Shown here in pieces: positions 5,910 to 13,656 of a stretch of 17,767 nucleotides of DNA. The position numbers and the translations under genes are program-made. The first letter of the stretch is position 1. Each line of letters opens with the position of its first letter. Below the pieces are notes generated by a model, which was given only the letters and a program-made list of their open reading frames with translations, was not told the DNA's origin and did not search any database. The stretch lies in NCBI GenBank assembly GCA_945902735.1, contig CAMDNF010000058.1:1-17767 (forward strand). The letters run 5' to 3'. Source of the stretch: SHWC01 sp945902735. GTDB lineage: Bacteria; Pseudomonadota; Alphaproteobacteria; UBA828.

Positions 5910-6656
5910 TCAGACCTTCCGGAAAACGACATAGCCCAACCATCCTGCCAAGAGCGCCGCCGCGATAGCAATCGCGGCGTAGGCGGCCGCCTGGCGATGG
6001 GCAAAGTCAAAAAGCTGGCCCCCCACCCCGATTTTAGTGACCGCCAAGGGGGTGGTGCGCTCGGCGATGATGCGCCCCTGATCGACCAGAAACACGTCGA
6101 CCCGGTAGTCGCCGGTTGGAATGCTGGCCGGGAACGCCAGGCTGACCCGGAACAGATTGGCATCGATAAAGGTGATCACCCCGGCCTGTTCGGAATAGAG
6201 CGCGTGGCGCACTCGCTCGCGCAACAAGGCTTCGCGCGACGATTGGATCATGTCCCCCGACGCATCGGTCTTTGGCACCAGGACGATTTGATCCAAACCG
6301 ATCTGCCGCTCTCTACGGAGCGCCTCGGGCAAAATTTCCTCGACCGGCCTCGACGCCGCATAGGTGTAATAAAGCGGCACGTCGGCAAATTCGACGCTAT
6401 CGCTATTGAACCAAAGACCGGCCGAACGCTCTTTGCGCCGCACCGCGACGCTATCGCCGGGGCCGCGGACCACCACCACCACGTCACCGGCTGATTTGGT
6501 CGCGCCAAACATGATGACCTCGGCGCCCGTAAAGCGTGAATCGATCGCGATCTGGTGGGTCGAAAGGTCAACCACGAGCTTTTCGCCGGCGGCGCCGACT
6601 GGGCCCGCGAGACCGAGACACACGATCAAGGAAATAAGCCCAAGAACGCGTTTCAT
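5910..6656 (-). CDS. TIGR02186 family protein, secreted and C-terminally membrane-anchored
   Basis: A 248-residue protein of a conserved alphaproteobacterial family of unknown function, recognised by its features and its place next to a TSUP transporter. There is a signal peptide at 1-22 (MKRVLGLISLIVCLGLAGPV, then cleavage near Ala22/Ala23). A beta-rich periplasmic domain follows, with VVVVVRGPGDSVAVRRKE (59-76), GLWFNSDSVEFADVP (80-94) and PTGDYRVDVFLVDQGRII (180-197). One transmembrane segment lies near the C-terminus (about 222-245), leaving a short RKV tail inside. The ATG overlaps the TSUP stop as ATGA, implying coupled translation. A partner role with the transporter is inferred from this pairing. 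No catalytic motif is seen. The assignment to TIGR02186 is from memory and should be confirmed with the profile. Confidence 0.85.
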   Translation of the reverse strand: MKRVLGLISLIVCLGLAGPVGAAGEKLVVDLSTHQIAIDSRFTGAEVIMFGATKSAGDVVVVVRGPGDSVAVRRKERSAGLWFNSDSVEFADVPLYYTYAASRPVEEILPEALRRERQIGLDQIVLVPKTDASGDMIQSSREALLRERVRHALYSEQAGVITFIDANLFRVSLAFPASIPTGDYRVDVFLVDQGRIIAERTTPLAVTKIGVGGQLFDFAHRQAAAYAAIAIAAALLAGWLGYVVFRKV

Positions 6657-7570
6657 CGCCGCCCCAGGACTTCGATCGAAAATGGATTATCGGGCGTCCC
6701 GACCAACTCAAGCACCAACCGCCCGCACACCGCGAGCACCATGAGCGCGAGAAGCACGCGCAAATGCTCGGAGCGCAGCTTCGACGCCACCTTGCTGCCA
6801 TATTGAGCGCCAATCACCGCGCCACCCGCCAATAGCAGCGCCAGCGTAATGTCGACCGTCTGGCTTGCCATCGCATGCGCGAAGCACGAGGCGATGCTGA
6901 CCGCCAAAATGCCGAACAGCGAGGTGCCAATCACAACACCGGTCGGCATGCCCACGATATAAATGAGCGCCGGCACCATGAGGAAGCCACCGCCGACGCC
7001 CATCACGGTCGCCAACATGCCGGTGAAAAAGCCGATCACCGCCGGCGGCACCGCGCTGACATAGAGCTTCGAGCGCCGGAAGCGCAGTTTGAACGGCAGT
7101 CCGTGCACCCAATTATGGCTGTGGGCCCGGCGGCTTGAAACGGGTTGGCGCCGGCGTCGCAGCTTTGAAAGGCTCTCGACCCCCATGAGCGCGCCGATCG
7201 CGCCCAGAAAGACGATGTAAAGAAGCGCAACCACCTCATCGAGTTGGCCGGCCCGGCGCAACAGGCTGAACAGCCAGATGCCGAGCCCCGCGCCCATGAC
7301 GCCGCCCGACAGGATGATGGTGGCCATTCTAAAATCGACATTGCGGCGCCGCCAATGCGCCATCAGGCCGGAAACCGAGGACGCCACCACCAGATTGGTG
7401 CCGGTGCCCACCGCGACCGCCGGCGCGACACCGAGGAAGATCAGCAACGGCGTCATCAAGAAACCGCCGCCGACCCCAAACAATCCCGATAGGAAACCGA
7501 CCGCGCCGCCGAGCCCAAGCAGGATCAGCGCGTTAAGCGATAATTCAGCGATCGGCAGATAAACGTCCAT
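6653..7570 (-). CDS. TSUP family (TauE/SafE) membrane transporter
   Basis: A 305-residue inner-membrane protein with about eight hydrophobic segments. Two internal repeats each carry the family signature: GVGGGFLMTP (32-41) and GVGGGFLMVP (191-200), the internal duplication of TSUP proteins. A basic loop with five Arg/Lys runs (about 136-170) separates the halves and should be cytoplasmic. Known family members move sulfite, sulfoacetate, sulfonates or other small organic anions. The substrate here cannot be read from sequence. The pairing with a TIGR02186 protein, common in alphaproteobacteria, suggests a two-component transport or sensing unit. ATG 7570 gives MDVYLPIAELSLN directly before the first segment. 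It lies 62 bases after trpS, enough for its own promoter, though none is obvious. Confidence 0.92.
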   Translation of the reverse strand: MDVYLPIAELSLNALILLGLGGAVGFLSGLFGVGGGFLMTPLLIFLGVAPAVAVGTGTNLVVASSVSGLMAHWRRRNVDFRMATIILSGGVMGAGLGIWLFSLLRRAGQLDEVVALLYIVFLGAIGALMGVESLSKLRRRRQPVSSRRAHSHNWVHGLPFKLRFRRSKLYVSAVPPAVIGFFTGMLATVMGVGGGFLMVPALIYIVGMPTGVVIGTSLFGILAVSIASCFAHAMASQTVDITLALLLAGGAVIGAQYGSKVASKLRSEHLRVLLALMVLAVCGRLVLELVGTPDNPFSIEVLGRR

Positions 7571-7632
7571 CGGACAAGGCTCTTAGACCCAGGCAAACCC
7601 AAAGTGGCGCCGACGAACCTAAGGATTTGCGG

Positions 7633-8625
7633 TTAAGGCTTCAAAAAACCCACGATGTCTTCGACCTCGCGCAGATTTCGCTCGGCAATATGTGACGCAC
7701 GCTCCGCCCCAGCGCGCAACACCTCATCAATATAGTCTGGATGCTGCATCAGGCGACGCATATCGGCGGCCAAGGGCCCGAGCTTTTCGACCGCCAGTTC
7801 CGCCAGCGCGCGTTTGAACGCGGCAAAGCCGGCATTCGAATATTCCGCGGTTACCGTCTCGCAGGTCTGTCCGGCCAGGGCGGCGTAGATGTCGATCAGA
7901 TTGGCCGCTTCGGGCCGCCGTTCGGGCTCATAGCTCACGGTCGGCTCTGAATCGGTTTTCGCTTTTTTGATCTTGAGCGCGATGGTCGCGGCGTCGTCGG
8001 TCAAATTGATCCGCGAATAGTCCGAGCTATCGGACTTGCTCATCTTCTTGGTGCCATCCCGGAGCGACATAACCCTTGTCGCGGCGCCGAGGATCATCGG
8101 CTCGGGCAGTGGAAAACAATCGCTGCCATAGGCGCGGTTGAAGGCGCCCGCGATATCGCGCGCCAGCTCCAAATGCTGTTTTTGATCCTCGCCAACCGGC
8201 ACATGAGTTGCCTTGTAGAGAAGGATATCCGCCGCCATCAGCACAGGATAGGCATAGAGCCCAAGCCCCGCCTGCTCGCGCGCCTTGCCGGCCTTTTCCT
8301 TGAATTGGGTCATCCGATTGAGCCAACCAATCGGCGTCTGGCAATTGAGGATCCAGGCCAAAGCGGCATGGCCTTTCACCTGGCTTTGATTGAACACGAT
8401 GCTCGACTTGGCATCGATGCCAGCCGCGATCAGCCCGGCGGCCACTTCACGTGTCGCGGCCCGCAACACCTTCGGGTCTTGCGGCACGGTGATGGCATGG
8501 AGATCGACGATGCAATAAAGGCAATCATAGTGGGCCTGCATCGTGACCCAGTTCTTGATAGCGCCTAGGTAATTGCCGAGGTGCAGATTGCCGGTCGGCT
8601 GCACGCCGGAAAAGACGCGGTTCAT
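7633..8625 (-). CDS. trpS: Tryptophanyl-tRNA synthetase
   Basis: A 330-residue class I aminoacyl-tRNA synthetase of normal bacterial TrpRS length. It charges tRNA-Trp with tryptophan in the cytoplasm. The start MNRVFSGVQPTGNLHLGNYL is canonical, with the HIGH-equivalent HLGN at 15-18. KMSKS is at 194-198. The middle part MAADILLYKATHVPVGEDQK (130-149) is the family's substrate and dimer region. ATG 8625 is chosen over an in-frame upstream ATG at 8718, which would overlap murJ and add residues unlike the family. The gap to murJ is 70 bases, consistent with a murJ-trpS operon seen widely in alphaproteobacteria. Confidence 0.97.
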   Translation of the reverse strand: MNRVFSGVQPTGNLHLGNYLGAIKNWVTMQAHYDCLYCIVDLHAITVPQDPKVLRAATREVAAGLIAAGIDAKSSIVFNQSQVKGHAALAWILNCQTPIGWLNRMTQFKEKAGKAREQAGLGLYAYPVLMAADILLYKATHVPVGEDQKQHLELARDIAGAFNRAYGSDCFPLPEPMILGAATRVMSLRDGTKKMSKSDSSDYSRINLTDDAATIALKIKKAKTDSEPTVSYEPERRPEAANLIDIYAALAGQTCETVTAEYSNAGFAAFKRALAELAVEKLGPLAADMRRLMQHPDYIDEVLRAGAERASHIAERNLREVEDIVGFLKP

Positions 8626-8695
8626 GGGGTTTTGGTCCGCTGGCAGACTTGGGCGTTGTTTGGCGCGGCACTTATGGCGTGACGCGCCAACACGG

Positions 8696-10294
8696 TCAAG
8701 CCAGGCCTGGCCCGTCATCGGGCGTCACGGGGCCCTTGGTCGCGCCTTCATCGCGTCGCCGCAAGGCACTGATAAGTTCGCGCGCTTTGAACGCGCCAAA
8801 GAGGCGCGCGGTCCCGACATAAGCGACCAGACCGCCAAGGACGAGCGCGGCCAACCCGACAACGCGCATCGACTGGCTCCCCGATAACGCGGAATCGAGC
8901 GCCATGCCCAAGACAAAAAGCACGACCGCCATGAGCGCGGATGCGCCAGTGATCGCGATGAGCCGTTTTTTCAGGCGCGCATCGACACGGAAGTGCCCGC
9001 GCCGGTGCAGGCCGCGCCCCAACAGGATCACGTTGAGCCAACCGGCGATCGAGAGCGAGAGCGCAAGCCCGATATGGCCGAGCACATGCATCAGCGCAAG
9101 GTTGAGCCCAACATTGAGGGCAACGCAGATGATCGCGATGATCACCGGCGTTCGTGTGTCGCCGCGCGCAAAGAAGCCGGGCGCCAAGACCTTGATCAAG
9201 ACGAAGGCCGGCAGGCCCGCGGCATAGGCCATCAGCGCGCCCGCCGCCGCGCTGGTCGCGCCGGCATCGAATGCCCCGCGTTCGAACAACACGCGCATGA
9301 TCGGCTCAGCCGATACGATGAGCGCGACCGCCGCCGGCAACGCCAAAAAGAACGCGATCTCGATCGCGCGATTTTGGCTATGGGAGGCCGCCGCTGCCTC
9401 ATTGGAGCGAATCTGACGCGAGAGCAGCGGCAAGAGCGCGGTGCCGACCGCCACGCCGACCACCCCGATCGGCACCTGATTCAACCGATCAGCGTAATAG
9501 AGATAAGAGACCGCGCCATCCGGCAGCAGCGAGGCAATGATCACCGAGACGAATAAATTCACCTGCGCGACGCCCGCGCCGAGCGCGGCCGGGCCGATCA
9601 CCTTCAATAATTTCCGCACGCTTGGCGTCAGCCGCGGCCGGCGGAGCCTGAGACCCATGCCAACGCGCGAGCAGGCCACGATCAACCAAACGAATTGCAC
9701 AACGCCAGCGACCGCGACACCAATCGCCAGCGCGTGTCCTGGCGTCTCGGTAATTTTGCCGATGGTCAGCAGCGCGACAATCAAACAGAGATTGAGCAAG
9801 ATCGGCGCCGCCGCCGCCGCGGCAAAGCGATAAAGCGAATTGAGCACGCCGCCCAAAAGCGCCGCGAGCGAGATGAACAACAAATAAGGAAAAGTGATGC
9901 GCGTCAGCGTCACCGTGAGATCGAATTTAACCGGATCGTCGGCAAAACCCGGCGCTAAAACATACATAAGCCACGGCATCGCGATTTGCGCCGCAACCAC
10001 GACAAACAGCAGCGCCGTGAGCAGAAGGGCCAGAGCCTCCTCGGCCACGTCGCGCGCCGCCGCCATGCCATCGCGCTCGAGCGCCCCGGCAAATTGCGGC
10101 ACGAAGGCCGCGTTGAAGGCCCCTTCGGCGAACAACGCGCGCATGAAGTTTGGAATGCGCAAGGCAACAAAAAAGGCGTCGGCCACCGGCCCGGTGCCGA
10201 TGGTCCAAGCGATCAGAATATCGCGCACGAAGCCAACCACGCGCGAGCCGAGGGTGTAGCCCCCCACGGTCACAATCCAACGTCCCATTGCCAT
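8696..10294 (-). CDS. murJ: Lipid II flippase MurJ
   Basis: A 532-residue MOP-superfamily integral membrane protein with about 14 transmembrane segments. It flips lipid II across the inner membrane for peptidoglycan synthesis. The signature PNFMRALFAEGAFNAAFVP spans 48-66. Residues shown to matter in E. coli MurJ fall at the same numbers here: Arg18, Arg24, Asp39, Arg52 and Arg270 (in YYADRLNQVP). The C-terminal tail is short and charged. ATG 10294 (MAMGRW) has a weak GAG upstream, and a second ATG six bases on (10288) is equally possible. It starts 29 bases after glnD, the usual glnD-murJ order. Confidence 0.96.
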   Translation of the reverse strand: MAMGRWIVTVGGYTLGSRVVGFVRDILIAWTIGTGPVADAFFVALRIPNFMRALFAEGAFNAAFVPQFAGALERDGMAAARDVAEEALALLLTALLFVVVAAQIAMPWLMYVLAPGFADDPVKFDLTVTLTRITFPYLLFISLAALLGGVLNSLYRFAAAAAAPILLNLCLIVALLTIGKITETPGHALAIGVAVAGVVQFVWLIVACSRVGMGLRLRRPRLTPSVRKLLKVIGPAALGAGVAQVNLFVSVIIASLLPDGAVSYLYYADRLNQVPIGVVGVAVGTALLPLLSRQIRSNEAAAASHSQNRAIEIAFFLALPAAVALIVSAEPIMRVLFERGAFDAGATSAAAGALMAYAAGLPAFVLIKVLAPGFFARGDTRTPVIIAIICVALNVGLNLALMHVLGHIGLALSLSIAGWLNVILLGRGLHRRGHFRVDARLKKRLIAITGASALMAVVLFVLGMALDSALSGSQSMRVVGLAALVLGGLVAYVGTARLFGAFKARELISALRRRDEGATKGPVTPDDGPGLA

Positions 10295-10323
10295 AATTGA
10301 TTCTCGTCGGAGGGAATGCCGGC

Positions 10324-13083
10324 CTAGCCAGCAACAGATTCCGAAAGGGCGGCAAGTGGCTCGGCGACGGCTTCGAGCAAACGACTACGCATATTCTCGA
10401 TTTGACTCGCCTTAGACACTTTCAAACCGTAACGATCCTTGACGTAGAACACATCGACCGCGCGTGCGCCATAGGTCGAGATGTGCGCGCTGACGATGGA
10501 AAGGCCGAGTGCTGTCAATGTCCGCGCGACATCGTGCAAAAAGCCGGTGCGGTCGCGCCCAACCACTTCGATCACGGTGTAGCGCGCGCTGGCCTCGTTG
10601 TCGATGAGGACACGCGGCTCTACATCGAGCGCGCCAAGGCGGCGCGGAAAGGCCAGCGGTCGGTTGAGCGCCTTGTCGAGCCGAAGCTCGCCCGCGAGCG
10701 CGGCCTCAAGGAGCGCTACCATGCGCGCCAAGCGCTCCTGGTCGTCGAACGCATCGCCATCCGCGCTCTGCACCCAAAACGTATCGAGCGCGATGCCATC
10801 CGTGGTCGTGAAGGCCTTGGCATCGACGATCGAAGCGCCCGCCATGGCGATCGCGCCGGCGACTGCCGCGAAGAGGCCGGCGTGGTCGGCCGCAAAAATC
10901 GTGAGTTCTGTCACCGCGCGCGCATCATGCGGATGTATGTCGAGCACCAGCGGCGCGCGGCGCGACGCGGCATCGCGCGCCAATTGCGCATGGCGAACCT
11001 GGGTGTCGAGGTCGGTCGAAAGCCAATAGGCGGACGGCAGCCGCGCGACATGCCTTTCCACTTCGTCGTCGAGCCAGCCAGAAAGCGCATGACGCAAATC
11101 ACCCTTCGCCCGCGCCGCACGCGACTCACCGGCTTCCGCCGCATGGCCGCCGGTCAAGCGCTCCTCAGCGTGATAATAGAGCGCGCGCAACAGCGAGCCG
11201 CGCCAAGAATTCCAGCGCCCAGGACCGACTGCCCAAATATCGGCGGCGGTCAACACCGCCAGCAAGCGCAAGCGTTCAATGGTCTGCACGTCGGCGACAA
11301 AGGCGGTCACGGTTTGCGGATCGTTGACATCGCGCTTGAAGGCGGTGTGACTGAACAACAAATGCCACCGCACCAACCAGGCGGCGAGGTCTGTTTCTTC
11401 TTCGCTCATGCCGAGCCGCCGGCCTAGCGTTCGCGCGAGACGCTCGCCGGCGATCGAGTGGTCTTCGCCGCGGCCTTTCGCAACATCATGCAAGAACGTG
11501 CCGAGATAGAGCGCGTTGCGCGACAAGGGCTTCTTCACGATCTCGCTGGCCAGCGGCAAATCGGCCGCCAAGAGCCCGTTTTCGATACGCGAGAGCACGC
11601 CGACCGCCCTGATCGTGTGCTCGTCGACCGTATAGGCGTGATACATGTCCTGCTGCGTTTGCGCCACGACGCGCCCGAAATCCGGCACAAACCGCCCGAG
11701 CACGCCGGCCTCGTTCATGCGCCGAAGCGCGGTCTCGGGATCGTGCCGGTCCGTCAGCATCGCCAAAAATATCTCGTTTGCCTCGGCATTCTCGCGCAGC
11801 GTGGCATCGATCAGCTTCAGTGATTGATGCACGAGCCGGAGCGTGGCGGGGTGAATTTCAAGCTGATGCTGTTGCGCCAAGCGGAATAAGCGGATCAAGC
11901 GGATGGGGCGTTCGTCGAATACGTCCTCGCGCGCCACGTTGAGCCGCCCGCCTTCAACCCGAAAGCTATCGAGCTCTTGCCCGAGCCACGCGCCGCCACC
12001 GCTCGTCGGACCGGGCATCAGCCGCTCGCCCTCGAGTGTCGCGCACAGCACGCGGGTCAATTCGCCGGCGGTTTTGGCGACCAGAAAATAATGCTTCATC
12101 AGCCGCTCGACGGCTTGCGAGCCCGGTCGATCCGCATAACCCATGCGCCGCGCGATGCTCGGCTGCACATCGAACGTCAGACGATCCTCCGCGCGGCCCG
12201 TAACGGCATGCAAATGGCATCGCACGGTCGTCAGAAATGCCTCCGCGCGCGCGAAGCGGGCATGTTCCTTACTGCTGATGACACCACGGGCGACCAGATC
12301 GCCGAAGCGCGGCACGCGGTACAAATATTTCGCGATCCAAAATAGCGTGTGAAGATCACGCAAGCCGCCTTTGCCGTCTTTGATATTGGGTTCGAGCAAA
12401 TAGCGCGAATCGCCAACCCGTCGATGGCGCGCATCCCGTTCGTCGAGCTTGGCTTTGACGAACTCTGCCTCGCTGCCGGGCACCAACTCGGCGTCGAACC
12501 GGCGGCGCAATTCATCCAACAGCGTTGCATCGCCATGCACATGACGCGCTTCAAGAAGCGCGGTGCGAATCGTCATATCGGCCCGCGCGCGCGCGATCGA
12601 TTCATCGAGCGAGCGCACCGCGTGGCCGACTTTGAAACCAAGATCCCACAGAGTGTAGAGCACGTGCTCGATCACCTGCTCGGCGTTCGGCGTCAATTTG
12701 TAGGGATGCAAAAAAAGAAGATCGATATCCGAATGCGGCGCGAGCTGGGCCCGGCCATAACCGCCGACCGCAACCAGCGCAAGACGCTCGCTTGTGGTTG
12801 GATTGGGCGAGGGAAAGACGCGCTCGGCAGCATGGTCGTAGATCACGCGCAATAGCTCATCGACCAATCGGCTAAGACCCGCCACGATCTCGGGGCCGCG
12901 CGCGCCGGCCTCAAGCCGCGCAAGCAATTTTGCCCGACCCTCGTCGAGCGCGAGCTTGAGCTGCGCCAGCACCGGCGCGTGCGCGACCCGCGCATCGTGG
13001 CCCGCCGCCTCGAACAGGGTCGCGAGGGCAACGCCCAGGCCGCGGCGCTCGATGAGCGGCGGTTCAGCCGCTAAAATCGTCAT
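10324..13083 (-). CDS. glnD: Bifunctional [protein-PII] uridylyltransferase/uridylyl-removing enzyme
   Basis: A 919-residue GlnD with all expected domains and typical alphaproteobacterial length. The nucleotidyltransferase domain has VGGYGRAQLAPHSDIDLLF (106-124), with GGYGR and catalytic Asp119/Asp121. A GlnD adenylyl/uridylyl-type helical region follows. The HD domain contains FLHDVAKGRGEDHS (530-543) with His532-Asp533 for uridylyl removal. Two ACT domains (about 725-800 and 835-915) sense glutamine. The enzyme uridylylates PII proteins (GlnB/GlnK) when glutamine is low and removes the group when it is high, setting nitrogen control. ATG 13083 has AGGA about 14 bases upstream. It diverges from a dinB-family gene. 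mutS, often upstream in alphaproteobacteria, is absent here. Confidence 0.97.
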   Translation of the reverse strand: MTILAAEPPLIERRGLGVALATLFEAAGHDARVAHAPVLAQLKLALDEGRAKLLARLEAGARGPEIVAGLSRLVDELLRVIYDHAAERVFPSPNPTTSERLALVAVGGYGRAQLAPHSDIDLLFLHPYKLTPNAEQVIEHVLYTLWDLGFKVGHAVRSLDESIARARADMTIRTALLEARHVHGDATLLDELRRRFDAELVPGSEAEFVKAKLDERDARHRRVGDSRYLLEPNIKDGKGGLRDLHTLFWIAKYLYRVPRFGDLVARGVISSKEHARFARAEAFLTTVRCHLHAVTGRAEDRLTFDVQPSIARRMGYADRPGSQAVERLMKHYFLVAKTAGELTRVLCATLEGERLMPGPTSGGGAWLGQELDSFRVEGGRLNVAREDVFDERPIRLIRLFRLAQQHQLEIHPATLRLVHQSLKLIDATLRENAEANEIFLAMLTDRHDPETALRRMNEAGVLGRFVPDFGRVVAQTQQDMYHAYTVDEHTIRAVGVLSRIENGLLAADLPLASEIVKKPLSRNALYLGTFLHDVAKGRGEDHSIAGERLARTLGRRLGMSEEETDLAAWLVRWHLLFSHTAFKRDVNDPQTVTAFVADVQTIERLRLLAVLTAADIWAVGPGRWNSWRGSLLRALYYHAEERLTGGHAAEAGESRAARAKGDLRHALSGWLDDEVERHVARLPSAYWLSTDLDTQVRHAQLARDAASRRAPLVLDIHPHDARAVTELTIFAADHAGLFAAVAGAIAMAGASIVDAKAFTTTDGIALDTFWVQSADGDAFDDQERLARMVALLEAALAGELRLDKALNRPLAFPRRLGALDVEPRVLIDNEASARYTVIEVVGRDRTGFLHDVARTLTALGLSIVSAHISTYGARAVDVFYVKDRYGLKVSKASQIENMRSRLLEAVAEPLAALSESVAG

Positions 13084-13152
13084 GTCGGGAGCAATCCTGT
13101 GCCGCGTTCGTCTGGTCTCGGAATTTTAATATAGCGCGTTTGGAGCCGCATC
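13084..13152. promoter_or_regulatory. Divergent promoter region between glnD and the DinB-family gene
   Basis: The 69 bases between the two starts must drive both directions. On the plus strand GAATTTTAATATAGC (about 13122-13136) is the only AT-rich patch and could give a -10 close to the DinB-family ATG. No good -35 is visible, and nothing like a sigma-54 element (GG-N10-GC) was recognised for glnD. Confidence 0.35.
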
Positions 13153-13656
13153 ATGATGGCAGATTATTTCCGGACCCTTGCCCGCTATAACAATTGGGCC
13201 AATCGCCGCCTTTTTGACGCCTGCGCAAGTTTGAAAGCGGCGGAATACCGCAAGGCGCGCCCGGTCTTTTTCGGCTCGATCCATGGCACGCTCAATCACC
13301 TTTTGGTCGGCGACCGGATCTGGCTGGGGCGGCTCGAGGGCGTGCCCTCCGGTATCACAGCTTTGAATCAGACCCTTTATAACGATTTCACCAACCTCCG
13401 CACCGCGCGCGAGGCCGAAGACGCCCGCATCACAGCCTTCACCGCGCGCCTTACCGATGCCGACCTCCTCGGGGTCTTGCGCTACCGAACCATGGCCTTG
13501 CCGCAATCCGAAATGGCGACCCCGCTCAATCTGGTGCTCGGCCACTTGTTCAACCACCAGATCCATCATCGCGGCCACGCCCATAGCCTGTTGTCGCAAA
13601 CCGATATACCCCCGCCCTCACTCGACCTGATTTTTTATCTGCGTGATGGGTCATAA
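13153..13656 (+). CDS. DinB family metal-dependent protein (DinB/YfiT-like fold)
   Basis: A 167-residue four-helix-bundle protein. It begins MADYFRTLARYNNWANRRLF, the common start of this subgroup, followed by HGTLNHLLVGDRIWLGRL (44-61). The metal triad is clear: His49 and the pair His135/His139 in NHQIHHRGH, the HxxxH pattern of the superfamily. Members bind Zn or Ni, and some are thiol transferases. The DinB name comes from Bacillus and does not mean polymerase IV. Substrate and role are unknown. Two start codons (13153 and 13156) are adjacent. The stop lies 22 bases inside the convergent methyltransferase gene. Confidence 0.9.
   Translation: MMADYFRTLARYNNWANRRLFDACASLKAAEYRKARPVFFGSIHGTLNHLLVGDRIWLGRLEGVPSGITALNQTLYNDFTNLRTAREAEDARITAFTARLTDADLLGVLRYRTMALPQSEMATPLNLVLGHLFNHQIHHRGHAHSLLSQTDIPPPSLDLIFYLRDGS

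Noticed and set aside
5616..6494. 292-codon plus-strand frame over usp and the TIGR02186 gene
   Set aside because: It is antisense to two supported genes, spans their junction and shows no domain or ribosome site.
7633..7650. T-run on the minus strand at the end of trpS as a terminator
   Set aside because: The T-run (GGTTTTTTG) lies inside the last codons of trpS with no hairpin before it.
10297..11427. 376-codon plus-strand reading frame inside glnD
   Set aside because: It lies fully antisense to the GlnD ACT and HD region, its translation is Arg/Ala/His-rich with no recognisable domain, and long shadow frames are expected in GC-rich DNA.
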